Of a stretch of DNA of 14,359 nucleotides, positions 6,963-14,046 are shown piece after piece. The stretch is taken from the NCBI GenBank assembly GCA_002328745.1, contig DCVQ01000023.1:133-14491 (forward strand), in the 5' to 3' direction. The translations under genes were made by a program, and so were the position numbers. Each line of letters starts with the position of its first letter. The first letter of the stretch is position 1. Under the pieces are notes generated by a model. It was not told the origin of the DNA, made no database searches, and was given only the letters and a program-made list of their open reading frames with translations. The DNA comes from Actinobacteria bacterium UBA2184. Lineage in GTDB: Bacteria > Actinomycetota > Coriobacteriia > Anaerosomatales > Anaerosomataceae.

Positions 6963-9365
6963 TTGGGCAAACGAAGCACTCGGACAGTGGAACTGCTGGC
7001 GCCGGCGGGTGGCCCCGATGCGCTGGTCGCGGCCGTCAACAACGGTGCCGACGCGGTGTATCTCGGCCTCGGCGAACTGAACGCCCGGCGCAGCGCAACC
7101 AACTTCGACCGGGGATCGCTGGCAGAGGCGACACGCTTTGCGCATCTGCGCGACGCGCGCGTGTACCTCACCGCCAATGTGGTCGTCCTGCCGGGAGAGT
7201 TCGAGGGGGCGCTCGCGCTCGTCGACGATGCGTGGGCGGCGGGGGTAGACGCCGTGATCGTGCAGGATCTCGGGCTTCTGCGGGTCGTGCGCGAGCAGCT
7301 GCCCGAGGTGCGCGTCCACGCGTCCACGCAGATCGACGCGATGAACCCCGCTTCGGTGGAGACGCTTGCCGCACTCGGCGTCGCGCGTGTCACGCTGGCG
7401 CGCGAGCTGTCACTCCCGGCGATCAGGGCGTGTGCGGCCACCGGCATCGAGGTCGAGAGCTTCCTGCATGGCGCGCTGTGCTATTCGTACTCGGGGCAGT
7501 GCCTGATGTCCTCGCTCATCGGCCGAAGGTCGGCCAATCGGGGCCTCTGCGCGCAACCGTGCCGTCTCGGCTACGAGCTGCTCGACGAGCGCGGCGAGCT
7601 GCGCGCGACGCCGGGTCGGCATGTGCTCTCGCCGAAGGACCTGGCCGGCATAGCGCACCTGCCGCAGCTCATCGACGCGGGCGTCAGCGCTCTGAAGATC
7701 GAGGGCCGGATGAAGTCGCCCGAGTACGTCGCGGTGGTCACCGGCGTGTACCGCGCGGCGCTCGACCGCGCGCTGAGGGACCCGGAGCACTTCTCCGTCC
7801 AGCCGGGGGAGTGGGAGCTGCTTGAAGAAGCGTTCAGCCGGGGATTCACCGACGCGTATCTCACGGACGCCCGCGGCGCCGACCTCATGAGCTACACCCG
7901 TCCTAACAACCGGGGCGTGCGGATCGGCAGGGTCGTCGGCATGCGCGAAGGCCGCGCGAAGATCGACCTCGAGCGGGCGCTCGAGGCGCGCGATACCCTC
8001 GAGGTGTGGACGCGCAGCGGACGATTCGCCGAGACCGTCGCGAACCTGTGCGTCGACGGTCGCACCGTCCCGAGCGCTCCGGCCGGCGCGCTCGCCGAGA
8101 TCGCGTTCGGTCAGGCGGTCGGCATCGGAGATCGCGTGTTCCGGGTCGCGAGCGTCGCGCTCGAGGAGGCGGCACGTCGCACGTTCGGCGGGGCCGCGGC
8201 TGCGGACTCGCGCGCGACACCTGTCTCCTTCTCGGTCCGGCTGCGCAGAGGTGAGCCCCTTACGCTGTTGGCGGCTGCGGCGGGAGAGCGCGCCGGGGTC
8301 ACGGGTCCGATCGTCGAGGACGCGCGGACGCGCGCCGTCACGCTCGACGAGGTGGTCGAGCACGTCGGCCGGCTCGGCGGGTCCGGCTACCGTGCGGAAT
8401 CCTGGGACGTCGACCTCGACGCCGGTGTCGGCGTCGGCTTCTCGGTGCTGCACGGCCTCAGGCGAGACGCGCTCGCGGCGCTCGATGAGGCCCGGCTCCG
8501 TCCGTGGGCGGATCGTGCGCGACGCGCGCCGAAGGTCGCCGCCGTGGCGACTCGCCCCCGTCACGCACGCGAGGTACGGGTCATCGCGACGGCGTGGGAC
8601 GAAGAGGTCGCGCGCGCATGCGTCGATGCGGGTGCCGATGAGGTGTGGCTCCGCGTGTGGGGCGCTCCGTCAGGCGGCCTGCCCGAAGGGGTCCGCCCGC
8701 TGCTGCCCCGGATCGCGTGGCCTGCCGAACAGGCCGGCCTGCTGGAGTGGGCGGACGGGGAGACCGTCACGGCGGGCAACCTCGGGCTTCTGGTCGAGGC
8801 GGCCCGGCTCGGTCCGGCGATCGCCGATTGGCCGCTGAACGTCTTGAACGTTCACGCGGCGCGCACGGTCAGCGATCTGGGCGCGACCATGCTGTGGGCA
8901 TCGCCGGAGCTGAGCGGCCACCAGCTCGCGACGCTGGCGGCAGGCTCGCCGGTGCCGGTCGGAGCCACGGTCTGGGGGCGGCTCGAACTCATGGTCGCCG
9001 AGCAGTGCGTCCTGATGGCGGTCGGCTCCTGCACCCGCCGGTGCGGATCGTGCGGACGGCGCGCAGGCTGGTGGCGCCTTCGCGACCAGAAAGGCTACGA
9101 GTTTCCCGTCACAACCGACCCATCAGGCCGCTCGCACATCATGAACGCCGTGACGCTCGATCTCACGCGCGCGCTCGACGAAGTGCTCGCATCGGGAGTC
9201 GCGGCCGTGCGCGTCGACTTCTCGGATGAGGCTCCGGACCACGCTGGTCAAGTCCTCCGCGCGGTCCGCTCCGCCGTGATCGCCGTGGGCGGCGGCGCGC
9301 CGGCGCCGGAGACGACACTCGTCGAGCCGGCGACCAGCGGCCACTTCTTCCGGGGGCTGCTCTAG
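6963..9365 (+). CDS. U32-family protein (long form, DUF3656-type middle region)
   Basis: Member of the U32 'peptidase' family, which includes collagenase-like PrtC, the 23S rRNA hydroxylation factor RlhA and the Fe-S proteins UbiU/UbiV. Peptidase activity should therefore not be assumed. With TTG 6963 it has 800 residues. VELLAPAG and NNGADAVYLG (9-35) open the TIM-barrel-like domain. The U32 signature ESFLHGALCYSYSGQC begins at 165, and Cys173, 180, 196 and 200 form the four-cysteine set, followed by KIEGRMKSPEYV (245-256). A middle part, about 310-520, fits the DUF3656 position. The C-terminal part has Cys682, 690, 694 and 697 before WRLRDQKGYEFPVTTD. No start has a good SD: ATG 6864, TTG 6963 and GTG 6987 are all in frame. 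I reject 6864 because its first 40 codons are much less GC-rich at third positions and overlap the divergent promoter region. Confidence 0.88.
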   Translation: MGKRSTRTVELLAPAGGPDALVAAVNNGADAVYLGLGELNARRSATNFDRGSLAEATRFAHLRDARVYLTANVVVLPGEFEGALALVDDAWAAGVDAVIVQDLGLLRVVREQLPEVRVHASTQIDAMNPASVETLAALGVARVTLARELSLPAIRACAATGIEVESFLHGALCYSYSGQCLMSSLIGRRSANRGLCAQPCRLGYELLDERGELRATPGRHVLSPKDLAGIAHLPQLIDAGVSALKIEGRMKSPEYVAVVTGVYRAALDRALRDPEHFSVQPGEWELLEEAFSRGFTDAYLTDARGADLMSYTRPNNRGVRIGRVVGMREGRAKIDLERALEARDTLEVWTRSGRFAETVANLCVDGRTVPSAPAGALAEIAFGQAVGIGDRVFRVASVALEEAARRTFGGAAAADSRATPVSFSVRLRRGEPLTLLAAAAGERAGVTGPIVEDARTRAVTLDEVVEHVGRLGGSGYRAESWDVDLDAGVGVGFSVLHGLRRDALAALDEARLRPWADRARRAPKVAAVATRPRHAREVRVIATAWDEEVARACVDAGADEVWLRVWGAPSGGLPEGVRPLLPRIAWPAEQAGLLEWADGETVTAGNLGLLVEAARLGPAIADWPLNVLNVHAARTVSDLGATMLWASPELSGHQLATLAAGSPVPVGATVWGRLELMVAEQCVLMAVGSCTRRCGSCGRRAGWWRLRDQKGYEFPVTTDPSGRSHIMNAVTLDLTRALDEVLASGVAAVRVDFSDEAPDHAGQVLRAVRSAVIAVGGGAPAPETTLVEPATSGHFFRGLL
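9362..9365. other. Shared CTAG: overlapping stop codons of convergent genes
   Basis: The U32 gene stops with TAG at 9363-9365 and the second PBP gene stops with TAG read from 9364 to 9362 on the other strand. The coding regions overlap by 3-4 bases with no space for a terminator between them. I see no strong hairpin with a T-run within the flanking ~60 bp on either side. Confidence 0.95.
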
Positions 9366-12115
9366 GGGTTCTTGACCTCGATCGCGAGCATCGTGTTGGA
9401 CACGAGCCCGTGGTCGTCCGTGACCCAGAGTGTGATCTCGTAAGTGCCCGCGGTGGTGAACGTGTGCGTCACCGTCTCGCCGCTGCCGAGCGGGCTGCCA
9501 TCGCTGAACTCCCACGACCAGGTCACGATCGTGCCGTCGGGATCCACCGAGCCGGAGCCGTCGAACGTGACGGGGTCTCCCGCCTTGGGATTCTTCGGCG
9601 ACCACTCGAAGTCCGCGAGCGGTGGTTCCTCCTCGGCTTCGCCCGTGGAAACGATGATCGTGACGACGGTGCCAGTCGCGGCCTCGCTCGGATACTTCGG
9701 GTCCTGATCGGCGACCATGCCGGCGGGCACGCCCTTCACGGGCCGTTCCTCGACCGCGTACCCGAGGCCCAACTGCTGGAGCAGCGCGATGGCGTCGTTC
9801 TTCATCTTGCCGATGAGGTTCGGGATCTCGACGACCACAGGTCCCGCGTGCAGCTCGCACGAATCCGGCAGCACACCGGCGAGGAACAGGGCGCTACCCT
9901 TCTGGGTGCAGTATTCGGTGGCGAGCTGGCCCGACTCGAGACAGATGGTCTCTGTGGTCAGGCCCTTCGGGCGCACGAAGTCGGTCGCTGGCACGTCTTT
10001 GAGCGCGGCCTTCATGAACGACGCCCAGATCGCGGCGGGGAACGAGCCGCCCGTGACCTTGCGGCCGTGGACGTTGGTCATCTCGATCTGGCCCTCCGGG
10101 TAGCCCATCCACACGGCGGTGACAAGCTCGGGGGTGTAGCCGACGAACCACGCGTCGCGATATGCCTGGGTGGTGCCCGTCTTGCCCGCCGCGGGCCGGC
10201 CGATCTTGGCGGCGGTACCCGTGCCTCCCGAGATGACGCCCTTCAGGATGTCGGTCGCGAGGTACGCGATCGCGGGGGACACCGCCTCGGTGCCCTCGCC
10301 GGCAGCGGTATAAAGGACTTCGCCGTCGACGCTCTTCACCTCGACGATGCCGTACGCGGGCATGTGGACGCCGCCGTTGGCGAGCGTTCCATACGCGGAT
10401 GCCATCTCCAGCGGCGTCACGCCGCGATCGAGGCCGCCGAGCGCGATGGCGGGGACCGGCATGATGTCGGTGGTGAGGCCGAGACGCGAGCCCATCTCGA
10501 CCACCTTGTCGGCCCCTACCTGCAAGATGAGCTGCGCGAAGACCGAGTTGATCGACTTGACGGTGGCCTGGCGCAGTCGCATGGGGCCGCCCGCGGAGGA
10601 GCCGGTGACCTTCCAGGTCTGGCCGCCCGGGATGGTGAGCCGCGCTGGGCCGCTCTCGAAGGTCTGCTCGGGGCTCACGCCCGCCTCGAGCGCGGTCACG
10701 AGCACAAATGGCTTGAACGACGAACCCGGCTGCCGGTAGCCCTGGACCGCGATGTTGAATTGCTGCGTGTTGAAGTCTTTGCCGCCGACGAGTGCTTTGA
10801 CCTCACCGGTGCGCGGGTCGATCGCCACGATGGACGCCGACGGGTCGTCGGCCTTGTCGAGAATCGAGGTGATCGCGGTCTCGGCCGCCGCCTGCATCGC
10901 GGGGTCGATGGTCGTCTTGACGCGCAGGCCGCCCTTGTACACCGCGTCGGGACCGTACTCGTCGATGAGGGTCTGCTTCACCCATTCGACGAAGTACGGT
11001 GCCGGGATATCGGTCGGCGCCGGCGCCGCCAGCGTGATGACCTCGGCGACCGCCGCATCATGCGTTGCCTTGTCGATGAACCCCATGTCGAGCATCTGGC
11101 CGAGCACGGTGTCCCGGCGATTCTTCGCGACCTCAGGGTCGTTGCGGGGCGTGTACGTTCCCGGCGACTTGATCACGCCGGCGATCATCGCGCACTCGGC
11201 GACCGTGAGGTCTCCGACGCTCTTGCCGAAGTACACCTCTGCGGCGGCCTGCACGCCGTACGCCCCGTGGCCGTAGTAGATGGTGTTCAGGTACTTCTCG
11301 AGGATCTCGTCCTTCGTGTAGTTCTTCTCGAGACGATAGGCGAGGATCGCTTCCTTGACCTTGCGGACGAGCGTGTTCTCGCGCGCCAGGAACGTGTTGA
11401 CCACGTACTGCTGCGTGATGGTCGACCCGCCGTGACGCTTGCCCTCGGTGACGTCCACCCACAGAGCACGCGCGATGCCGAGGGGATCGACACCCTCATG
11501 TTCGTAGAAGCGCTGGTCCTCGGTCGCGATGACCGCCTCACGCAGCGCGACGGGGATGCCGGCGAGCTGCACGTAGGTGCGGTTCTGCTCGGCGTGGAGC
11601 TCCACGAGCACGTCACCGTTGCGGTCGTAGATGATGCTCTTCTCGGCAAGCGCCGCCAGCGGCTGGTCGAGGTCGGGGAGGTCGTCGACGATGCGCTGGT
11701 ACGCCCAGTAGCCGACGATGGCGGTCGCTGCGAAGCCCACGAGCATCGAGATCAGCGCGACCCGCCAGAAGATCCGCCAGCCCTTGCGCATCTTCTTGCG
11801 CTGTCGGTCCTTGCGGCCCTTCACGCCCGTGGGGCGCATGCCGGCGCCGGAGGCTGAGGCGGCAGACGACTTCGTGCTCCGCGGCTTCGAAGCCGCCCCG
11901 CCCGTGGGCCGACCGGCACGAGCGCGAGGTGCGGGCTCTCCGGCCGAGCGCGTGGTCCGGGCGCGGGGCGCGGGTTCCGTCTCGCGCGACCCACGCGCGG
12001 AACGGCTCGCCGCCGACCGGTTCGAACGGGCCTGCGGCTCCGTCTCGCGCGAAGTGCGCTTGCGGGGTCGCGGACGCTCGCGGGCGTCTCTATCGAAGGT
12101 GTCGTCGTCGCGCAT
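9362..12115 (-). CDS. Class A penicillin-binding protein with long basic N-tail, PASTA and PKD-like domains
   Basis: Bifunctional glycosyltransferase/transpeptidase for peptidoglycan, 917 residues from ATG 12115. Residues 1-110 are a cytoplasmic Arg/Ser/Pro-rich tail with repeats (SRETEP at 22 and 43; EPAPRAR at 48 and 60). The membrane segment is about 113-138. GT51 domain: ATEDQRFYEHEG with Glu199, GGSTITQQ 229-236. Transpeptidase: PGSSFK (Ser465-Lys468), SIN 521-523, AGKTGTT 643-649. A linker carries Cys725, Cys736 and Cys753. PASTA is about 762-825 (EIPNLIGKMKNDAIALL onward). A PKD-like domain ends the protein, about 834-917, with VTFDGSGSVDPDGTI and the strand GTYEITLWVTDDHG. AAGGA lies 12 nt before the ATG; GTG 12154, with AGGCGG 7 nt upstream, is an alternative start adding 13 residues. 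A TACAGT box at 12175-12180 (minus strand) is a weak -10. It is paralogous to the PBP at 4609-6834. Confidence 0.96.
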   Translation of the reverse strand: MRDDDTFDRDARERPRPRKRTSRETEPQARSNRSAASRSARGSRETEPAPRARTTRSAGEPAPRARAGRPTGGAASKPRSTKSSAASASGAGMRPTGVKGRKDRQRKKMRKGWRIFWRVALISMLVGFAATAIVGYWAYQRIVDDLPDLDQPLAALAEKSIIYDRNGDVLVELHAEQNRTYVQLAGIPVALREAVIATEDQRFYEHEGVDPLGIARALWVDVTEGKRHGGSTITQQYVVNTFLARENTLVRKVKEAILAYRLEKNYTKDEILEKYLNTIYYGHGAYGVQAAAEVYFGKSVGDLTVAECAMIAGVIKSPGTYTPRNDPEVAKNRRDTVLGQMLDMGFIDKATHDAAVAEVITLAAPAPTDIPAPYFVEWVKQTLIDEYGPDAVYKGGLRVKTTIDPAMQAAAETAITSILDKADDPSASIVAIDPRTGEVKALVGGKDFNTQQFNIAVQGYRQPGSSFKPFVLVTALEAGVSPEQTFESGPARLTIPGGQTWKVTGSSAGGPMRLRQATVKSINSVFAQLILQVGADKVVEMGSRLGLTTDIMPVPAIALGGLDRGVTPLEMASAYGTLANGGVHMPAYGIVEVKSVDGEVLYTAAGEGTEAVSPAIAYLATDILKGVISGGTGTAAKIGRPAAGKTGTTQAYRDAWFVGYTPELVTAVWMGYPEGQIEMTNVHGRKVTGGSFPAAIWASFMKAALKDVPATDFVRPKGLTTETICLESGQLATEYCTQKGSALFLAGVLPDSCELHAGPVVVEIPNLIGKMKNDAIALLQQLGLGYAVEERPVKGVPAGMVADQDPKYPSEAATGTVVTIIVSTGEAEEEPPLADFEWSPKNPKAGDPVTFDGSGSVDPDGTIVTWSWEFSDGSPLGSGETVTHTFTTAGTYEITLWVTDDHGLVSNTMLAIEVKNP

Positions 12116-12210
12116 CGCTCGGAGGGATCCTTCCGGGTGGGTCGGGCGATTCACAGGGGGTCCGCCTTGCGCATACTGTACCGCACGCGCAGAGACCCCC
12201 GCTCGGGTCG

Positions 12211-12219
12211 TGCTAGTAT
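12211..12219 (+). promoter_or_regulatory. Extended -10 promoter for tyrS
   Basis: TGCTAGTAT is TGn followed by TAGTAT, five of six to TATAAT, with no recognisable -35 at 17 bp. Transcription would start near 12226, giving a leader of about 66 nt. The leader opens with a small hairpin (CCTGC 12222-12226, GCAGG 12232-12236). It is too short for a T-box. Confidence 0.5.
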
Positions 12220-12281
12220 GACCTGCAACCGGCAGGCCAGACCACCGCAGGAGCGTTCCGGTTCGGTAACGCCCCTGTGCC

Positions 12282-12287
12282 GAGAGG
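12282..12287 (+). promoter_or_regulatory. Shine-Dalgarno deciding the tyrS start
   Basis: GAGAGG sits 4 nt before GTG 12292. The other in-frame candidates are GTG 12277 (no SD at proper distance), GTG 12304 (AGGGG directly adjacent) and ATG 12325 (weak SD, and would cut the N-terminal helix). Confidence 0.5.
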
Positions 12288-12291
12288 ATGC

Positions 12292-13515
12292 GTGAAGCTA
12301 GGGGTGCCCGACGCTGCGGACCAGATGAAGACCATCGCGAGCGGTGCGGCGGACATCGTGCCCGAGGAGGCGCTTCTGACGAAGCTCGCATCGGGGCGTT
12401 CGCTCACCATCAAGCTCGGTGTCGACCCCACCGCCCCCGATCTTCATCTCGGCCATGCGGTGCCGCTGCGCAAGCTGCGCCAGTTTCAGGACCTCGGCCA
12501 CAACGTCGTGCTCATCATCGGCGACTTCACGGCGCTCATCGGGGACCCCTCGGGCCGCAGCACCACGCGCCCGGCGCTCACTCCCGGGCAGATCGAAGCC
12601 AACGCCACAACCTATATAGAGCAGGCGTTCAAGGTGCTCGATCGGAATCGCACCGTCATGCGCCGCAACTCCGAGTGGCTCGGGCCCCTGGGCTTCGCGG
12701 ACATCCTCAAGCTGACCAGCCAGTTCACGGTCGCTCGGATCATGGAACGCGACGACTTCCAGAAGCGGTACCGCGAGGGTGTGGGCATCTCGCTCCACGA
12801 GCTGCTGTATCCGATGGCCCAGGCGTACGACTCGGTCGCGATCAAGGCCGATGTCGAGCTCGGAGGCACCGATCAGCTGTTCAATCTGCTTGCCGGCCGC
12901 GAGCTGATGACGAAGCTGGGCATGGAACCCCAGGTGTGCCTCACGCTGCCGCTGCTCGAGGGCACGGACGGCACTCAGAAGATGAGCAAGAGCTACGGCA
13001 ACTACATCGGGCTCACCGACCCGCCCGCCGAGATGTTCGGCAAGGTGATGTCGATTCCCGACGACCTGATGGTCAAGTACTACCGGCTGTGCACCGCGCT
13101 GCCGGTCGAGGAGATCGACGCGCTCGAATCCGCGCTTGCGGCGGGCGAGGCGCATCCCAACGTGGTCAAGCGGCGGCTCGCCGGGGAGATCGTGGGGCTG
13201 TACCACGGTGCGGAGGAGGCCCTCGAGGCCGAGGCGGCCTTCGACCGAGTGTTCAAGAGGCACGAACTGCCGGACGACATCACCGAGATCCACCTGCCCG
13301 CCGCCGACCGGGTACACTTGCCGGCGCTGCTCAAGGACGCCGGTCTTGCGCCTACCACTTCGGAGGCGAGGCGCCTGATCGACGGAGGCGGTGTGAAGAT
13401 CGACGGAGAGGCCGTGAACCTGCCCGCAGGCAGCTACGACCTGCCTGCAGACGCGGTCGATGGCCGCGTGGTGCAGGTGGGGAAGCGCCGCTTCGCGCGC
13501 ATTTCGCTAGGCTGA
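12292..13515 (+). CDS. tyrS: Tyrosyl-tRNA synthetase
   Basis: Class I aminoacyl-tRNA synthetase charging tRNA-Tyr in the cytoplasm as a dimer. From GTG 12292 it has 407 residues. KLGVDPTAPDLHLGHA carries the HIGH-class motif (HLGH, 52-55). IGDFTALIGDPSGRS follows, then LLYPMAQAYDSVAIKADVEL and GGTDQLFNLLAGR for tyrosine and dimer contacts, and QKMSKSYGNYIGL with KMSKS at 230-234. The C-terminal ~65 residues form an S4-type RNA-binding domain (LPALLKDAGLAPTTSEARRL, then VKIDGEAV). The KLGVDPTAPDLHLGH form resembles the TyrRS group of Thermus TyrS rather than E. coli-type enzymes. The protein appears complete and intact. It has its own promoter and terminator, so it is likely monocistronic, divergent from the second PBP and upstream of the rRNA operon. 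The start is uncertain by a few codons. Confidence 0.97.
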   Translation: MKLGVPDAADQMKTIASGAADIVPEEALLTKLASGRSLTIKLGVDPTAPDLHLGHAVPLRKLRQFQDLGHNVVLIIGDFTALIGDPSGRSTTRPALTPGQIEANATTYIEQAFKVLDRNRTVMRRNSEWLGPLGFADILKLTSQFTVARIMERDDFQKRYREGVGISLHELLYPMAQAYDSVAIKADVELGGTDQLFNLLAGRELMTKLGMEPQVCLTLPLLEGTDGTQKMSKSYGNYIGLTDPPAEMFGKVMSIPDDLMVKYYRLCTALPVEEIDALESALAAGEAHPNVVKRRLAGEIVGLYHGAEEALEAEAAFDRVFKRHELPDDITEIHLPAADRVHLPALLKDAGLAPTTSEARRLIDGGGVKIDGEAVNLPAGSYDLPADAVDGRVVQVGKRRFARISLG

Positions 13516-13531
13516 GGGTCGCCCGGGCTGT

Positions 13532-13568
13532 GCCGGAGGGCGCGGATTATGCCTTGCCGGCCGTTTTT
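13532..13568 (+). terminator. Intrinsic terminator after tyrS
   Basis: Stem GCCGGAGGGC (13532-13541) pairs with GCCTT (13551-13555) and CCGGC (13557-13561), with one bulged G at 13556 and one G-U pair. The loop is 9 nt. A run of five T at 13564-13568 follows. It starts 17 nt after the tyrS stop. Confidence 0.65.
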
Positions 13569-13592
13569 CGCATACGAACAGGCATTTTGCCC

Positions 13593-13622
13593 TTGCGCTG
13601 CCCCCCTCGCAGGTGGTACATT
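13593..13622 (+). promoter_or_regulatory. Possible extended -10 promoter of a small RNA
   Basis: TGGTACATT at 13614-13622 is a TGn-extended -10 (TACATT, four of six). TTGCGC at 13593-13598 is a poor -35 at 18 bp spacing. It lies after the tyrS terminator and before a second strong terminator. The expected start of transcription is near 13629. Confidence 0.35.
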
Positions 13623-13628
13623 TCCTAG

Positions 13629-13774
13629 GCTGCTTCTGCCGTACGTTCGGAGATGGAGCGCAGGTTGATAGCTCGGAGTGTTGCGAGGGCGATCGGATAG
13701 AGGGGCCGGGACCAGCCACGCTGGCGCACCGGCGCCGAGCCGACGCCCCCAACCGAAGAGGTGGGGGCGTCTTT
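13629..13774 (+). ncRNA. Candidate structured small RNA (~146 nt) between tyrS and the rRNA operon
   Basis: No protein gene is credible here, yet the interval has its own possible promoter, nested pairing and a strong terminator. GCTCGG (13671-13676) pairs with CCGAGC (13735-13740). Inside it GCCGG (13705-13709) pairs with CCGGC (13729-13733), and inside that CCAGC (13712-13716) pairs with GCTGG (13720-13724) around a 3-nt loop. The RNA would end at the 13742-13774 terminator. I looked for the conserved SRP RNA loop, tmRNA and RNase P motifs and did not find them. A 6S-like role (closing stem and large internal bubble) is conceivable but unproven. In this GC-rich sequence some of the pairing could be chance. 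Confidence 0.35.
13742..13774 (+). terminator. Strong intrinsic terminator upstream of the rRNA promoter
   Basis: GACGCCCCCA (13742-13751) is the exact reverse complement of TGGGGGCGTC (13762-13771), a 10-bp GC-rich stem with a 10-nt loop, followed by TTT at 13772-13774. tyrS already has a terminator ~200 bp upstream, so this either insulates the rRNA promoter or ends a separate small transcript. Confidence 0.75.
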
Positions 13775-13822
13775 CGTCGCCCGCAGACCTGTAAAGTCGC
13801 CGAAATCGGTTGAAGAAAGTCG

Positions 13823-13851
13823 TTGACAGCGGGAAACGGGACAAGTAACGT
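13823..13851 (+). promoter_or_regulatory. rRNA operon promoter
   Basis: A perfect -35 TTGACA (13823-13828), a 17-bp spacer and TAACGT (13846-13851), which fits the actinobacterial TAnnnT -10. Transcription would start near 13858 after a C-rich discriminator (ATCCCCTCG), leaving a leader of about 230 nt before 16S rRNA. Confidence 0.75.
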
Positions 13852-13869
13852 ATCCCCTCGCTGCGCCTG

Positions 13870-13888
13870 AACCTTGAAAACCGGATAC
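13870..13888 (+). promoter_or_regulatory. boxA-like antitermination element in the rRNA leader
   Basis: ACCTTGAAAACCGGATA lies ~12 nt after the expected transcription start. The core CTTGAAAAC resembles the boxA of Gram-positive rRNA leaders (CTTTGAAAACT), where Nus factors load on RNA polymerase to prevent Rho termination. Assigned by resemblance and position. Confidence 0.5.
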
Positions 13889-14046
13889 TGTGACAAGCCA
13901 GTAAGGATTCGATTCGAATCCAACACATACCCCGTCACATCGAGAGGGCCAATCAACGGGCCAAACCGATGCGACACTTTAAATGGACTCGAACCACCCG
14001 GTTCCCAACCGGGAGTAGGCGAGTCCGTCCGGACCAGCCAGGTCCG
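13889..14046 (+). other. Structured 16S rRNA leader: series of hairpins
   Basis: Four pairings are visible. TGTGAC (13889-13894) with GTCACA (13934-13939) encloses a 7-bp hairpin GGATTCG/CGAATCC (13905-13911, 13915-13921). GGACTCG (13985-13991) with CGAGTCC (14020-14026) encloses CCCGGTT/AACCGGG (13997-14003, 14007-14013). CGGACC/GGTCCG forms at 14030-14035 and 14041-14046. GGGCCAA is repeated at 13946 and 13958. These may guide boxB-like factor binding, RNase III processing or 16S folding; the 3' flank that would pair with the leader is outside the window. Confidence 0.6.

Noticed and set aside
9410..11857. 815-codon open frame on the plus strand opposite the second PBP
   Set aside because: The opposite strand encodes all class A PBP motifs. 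The plus-strand product is Arg/Asp/His/Leu-rich with no recognisable domain.
12220..12291. T-box riboswitch in front of tyrS
   Set aside because: The leader is only about 66 nt and has no AGGGTGGNACCGCG-type T-box or Stem I. Only a 5-bp hairpin is visible.
13985..14026. tRNA-Pro(GGG) gene on the minus strand
   Set aside because: Only an anticodon-like arm and a TTCGAGTCC stretch are present. There is no acceptor stem, no D arm and no proper T stem, and the plus-strand leader hairpin explains the pairing.
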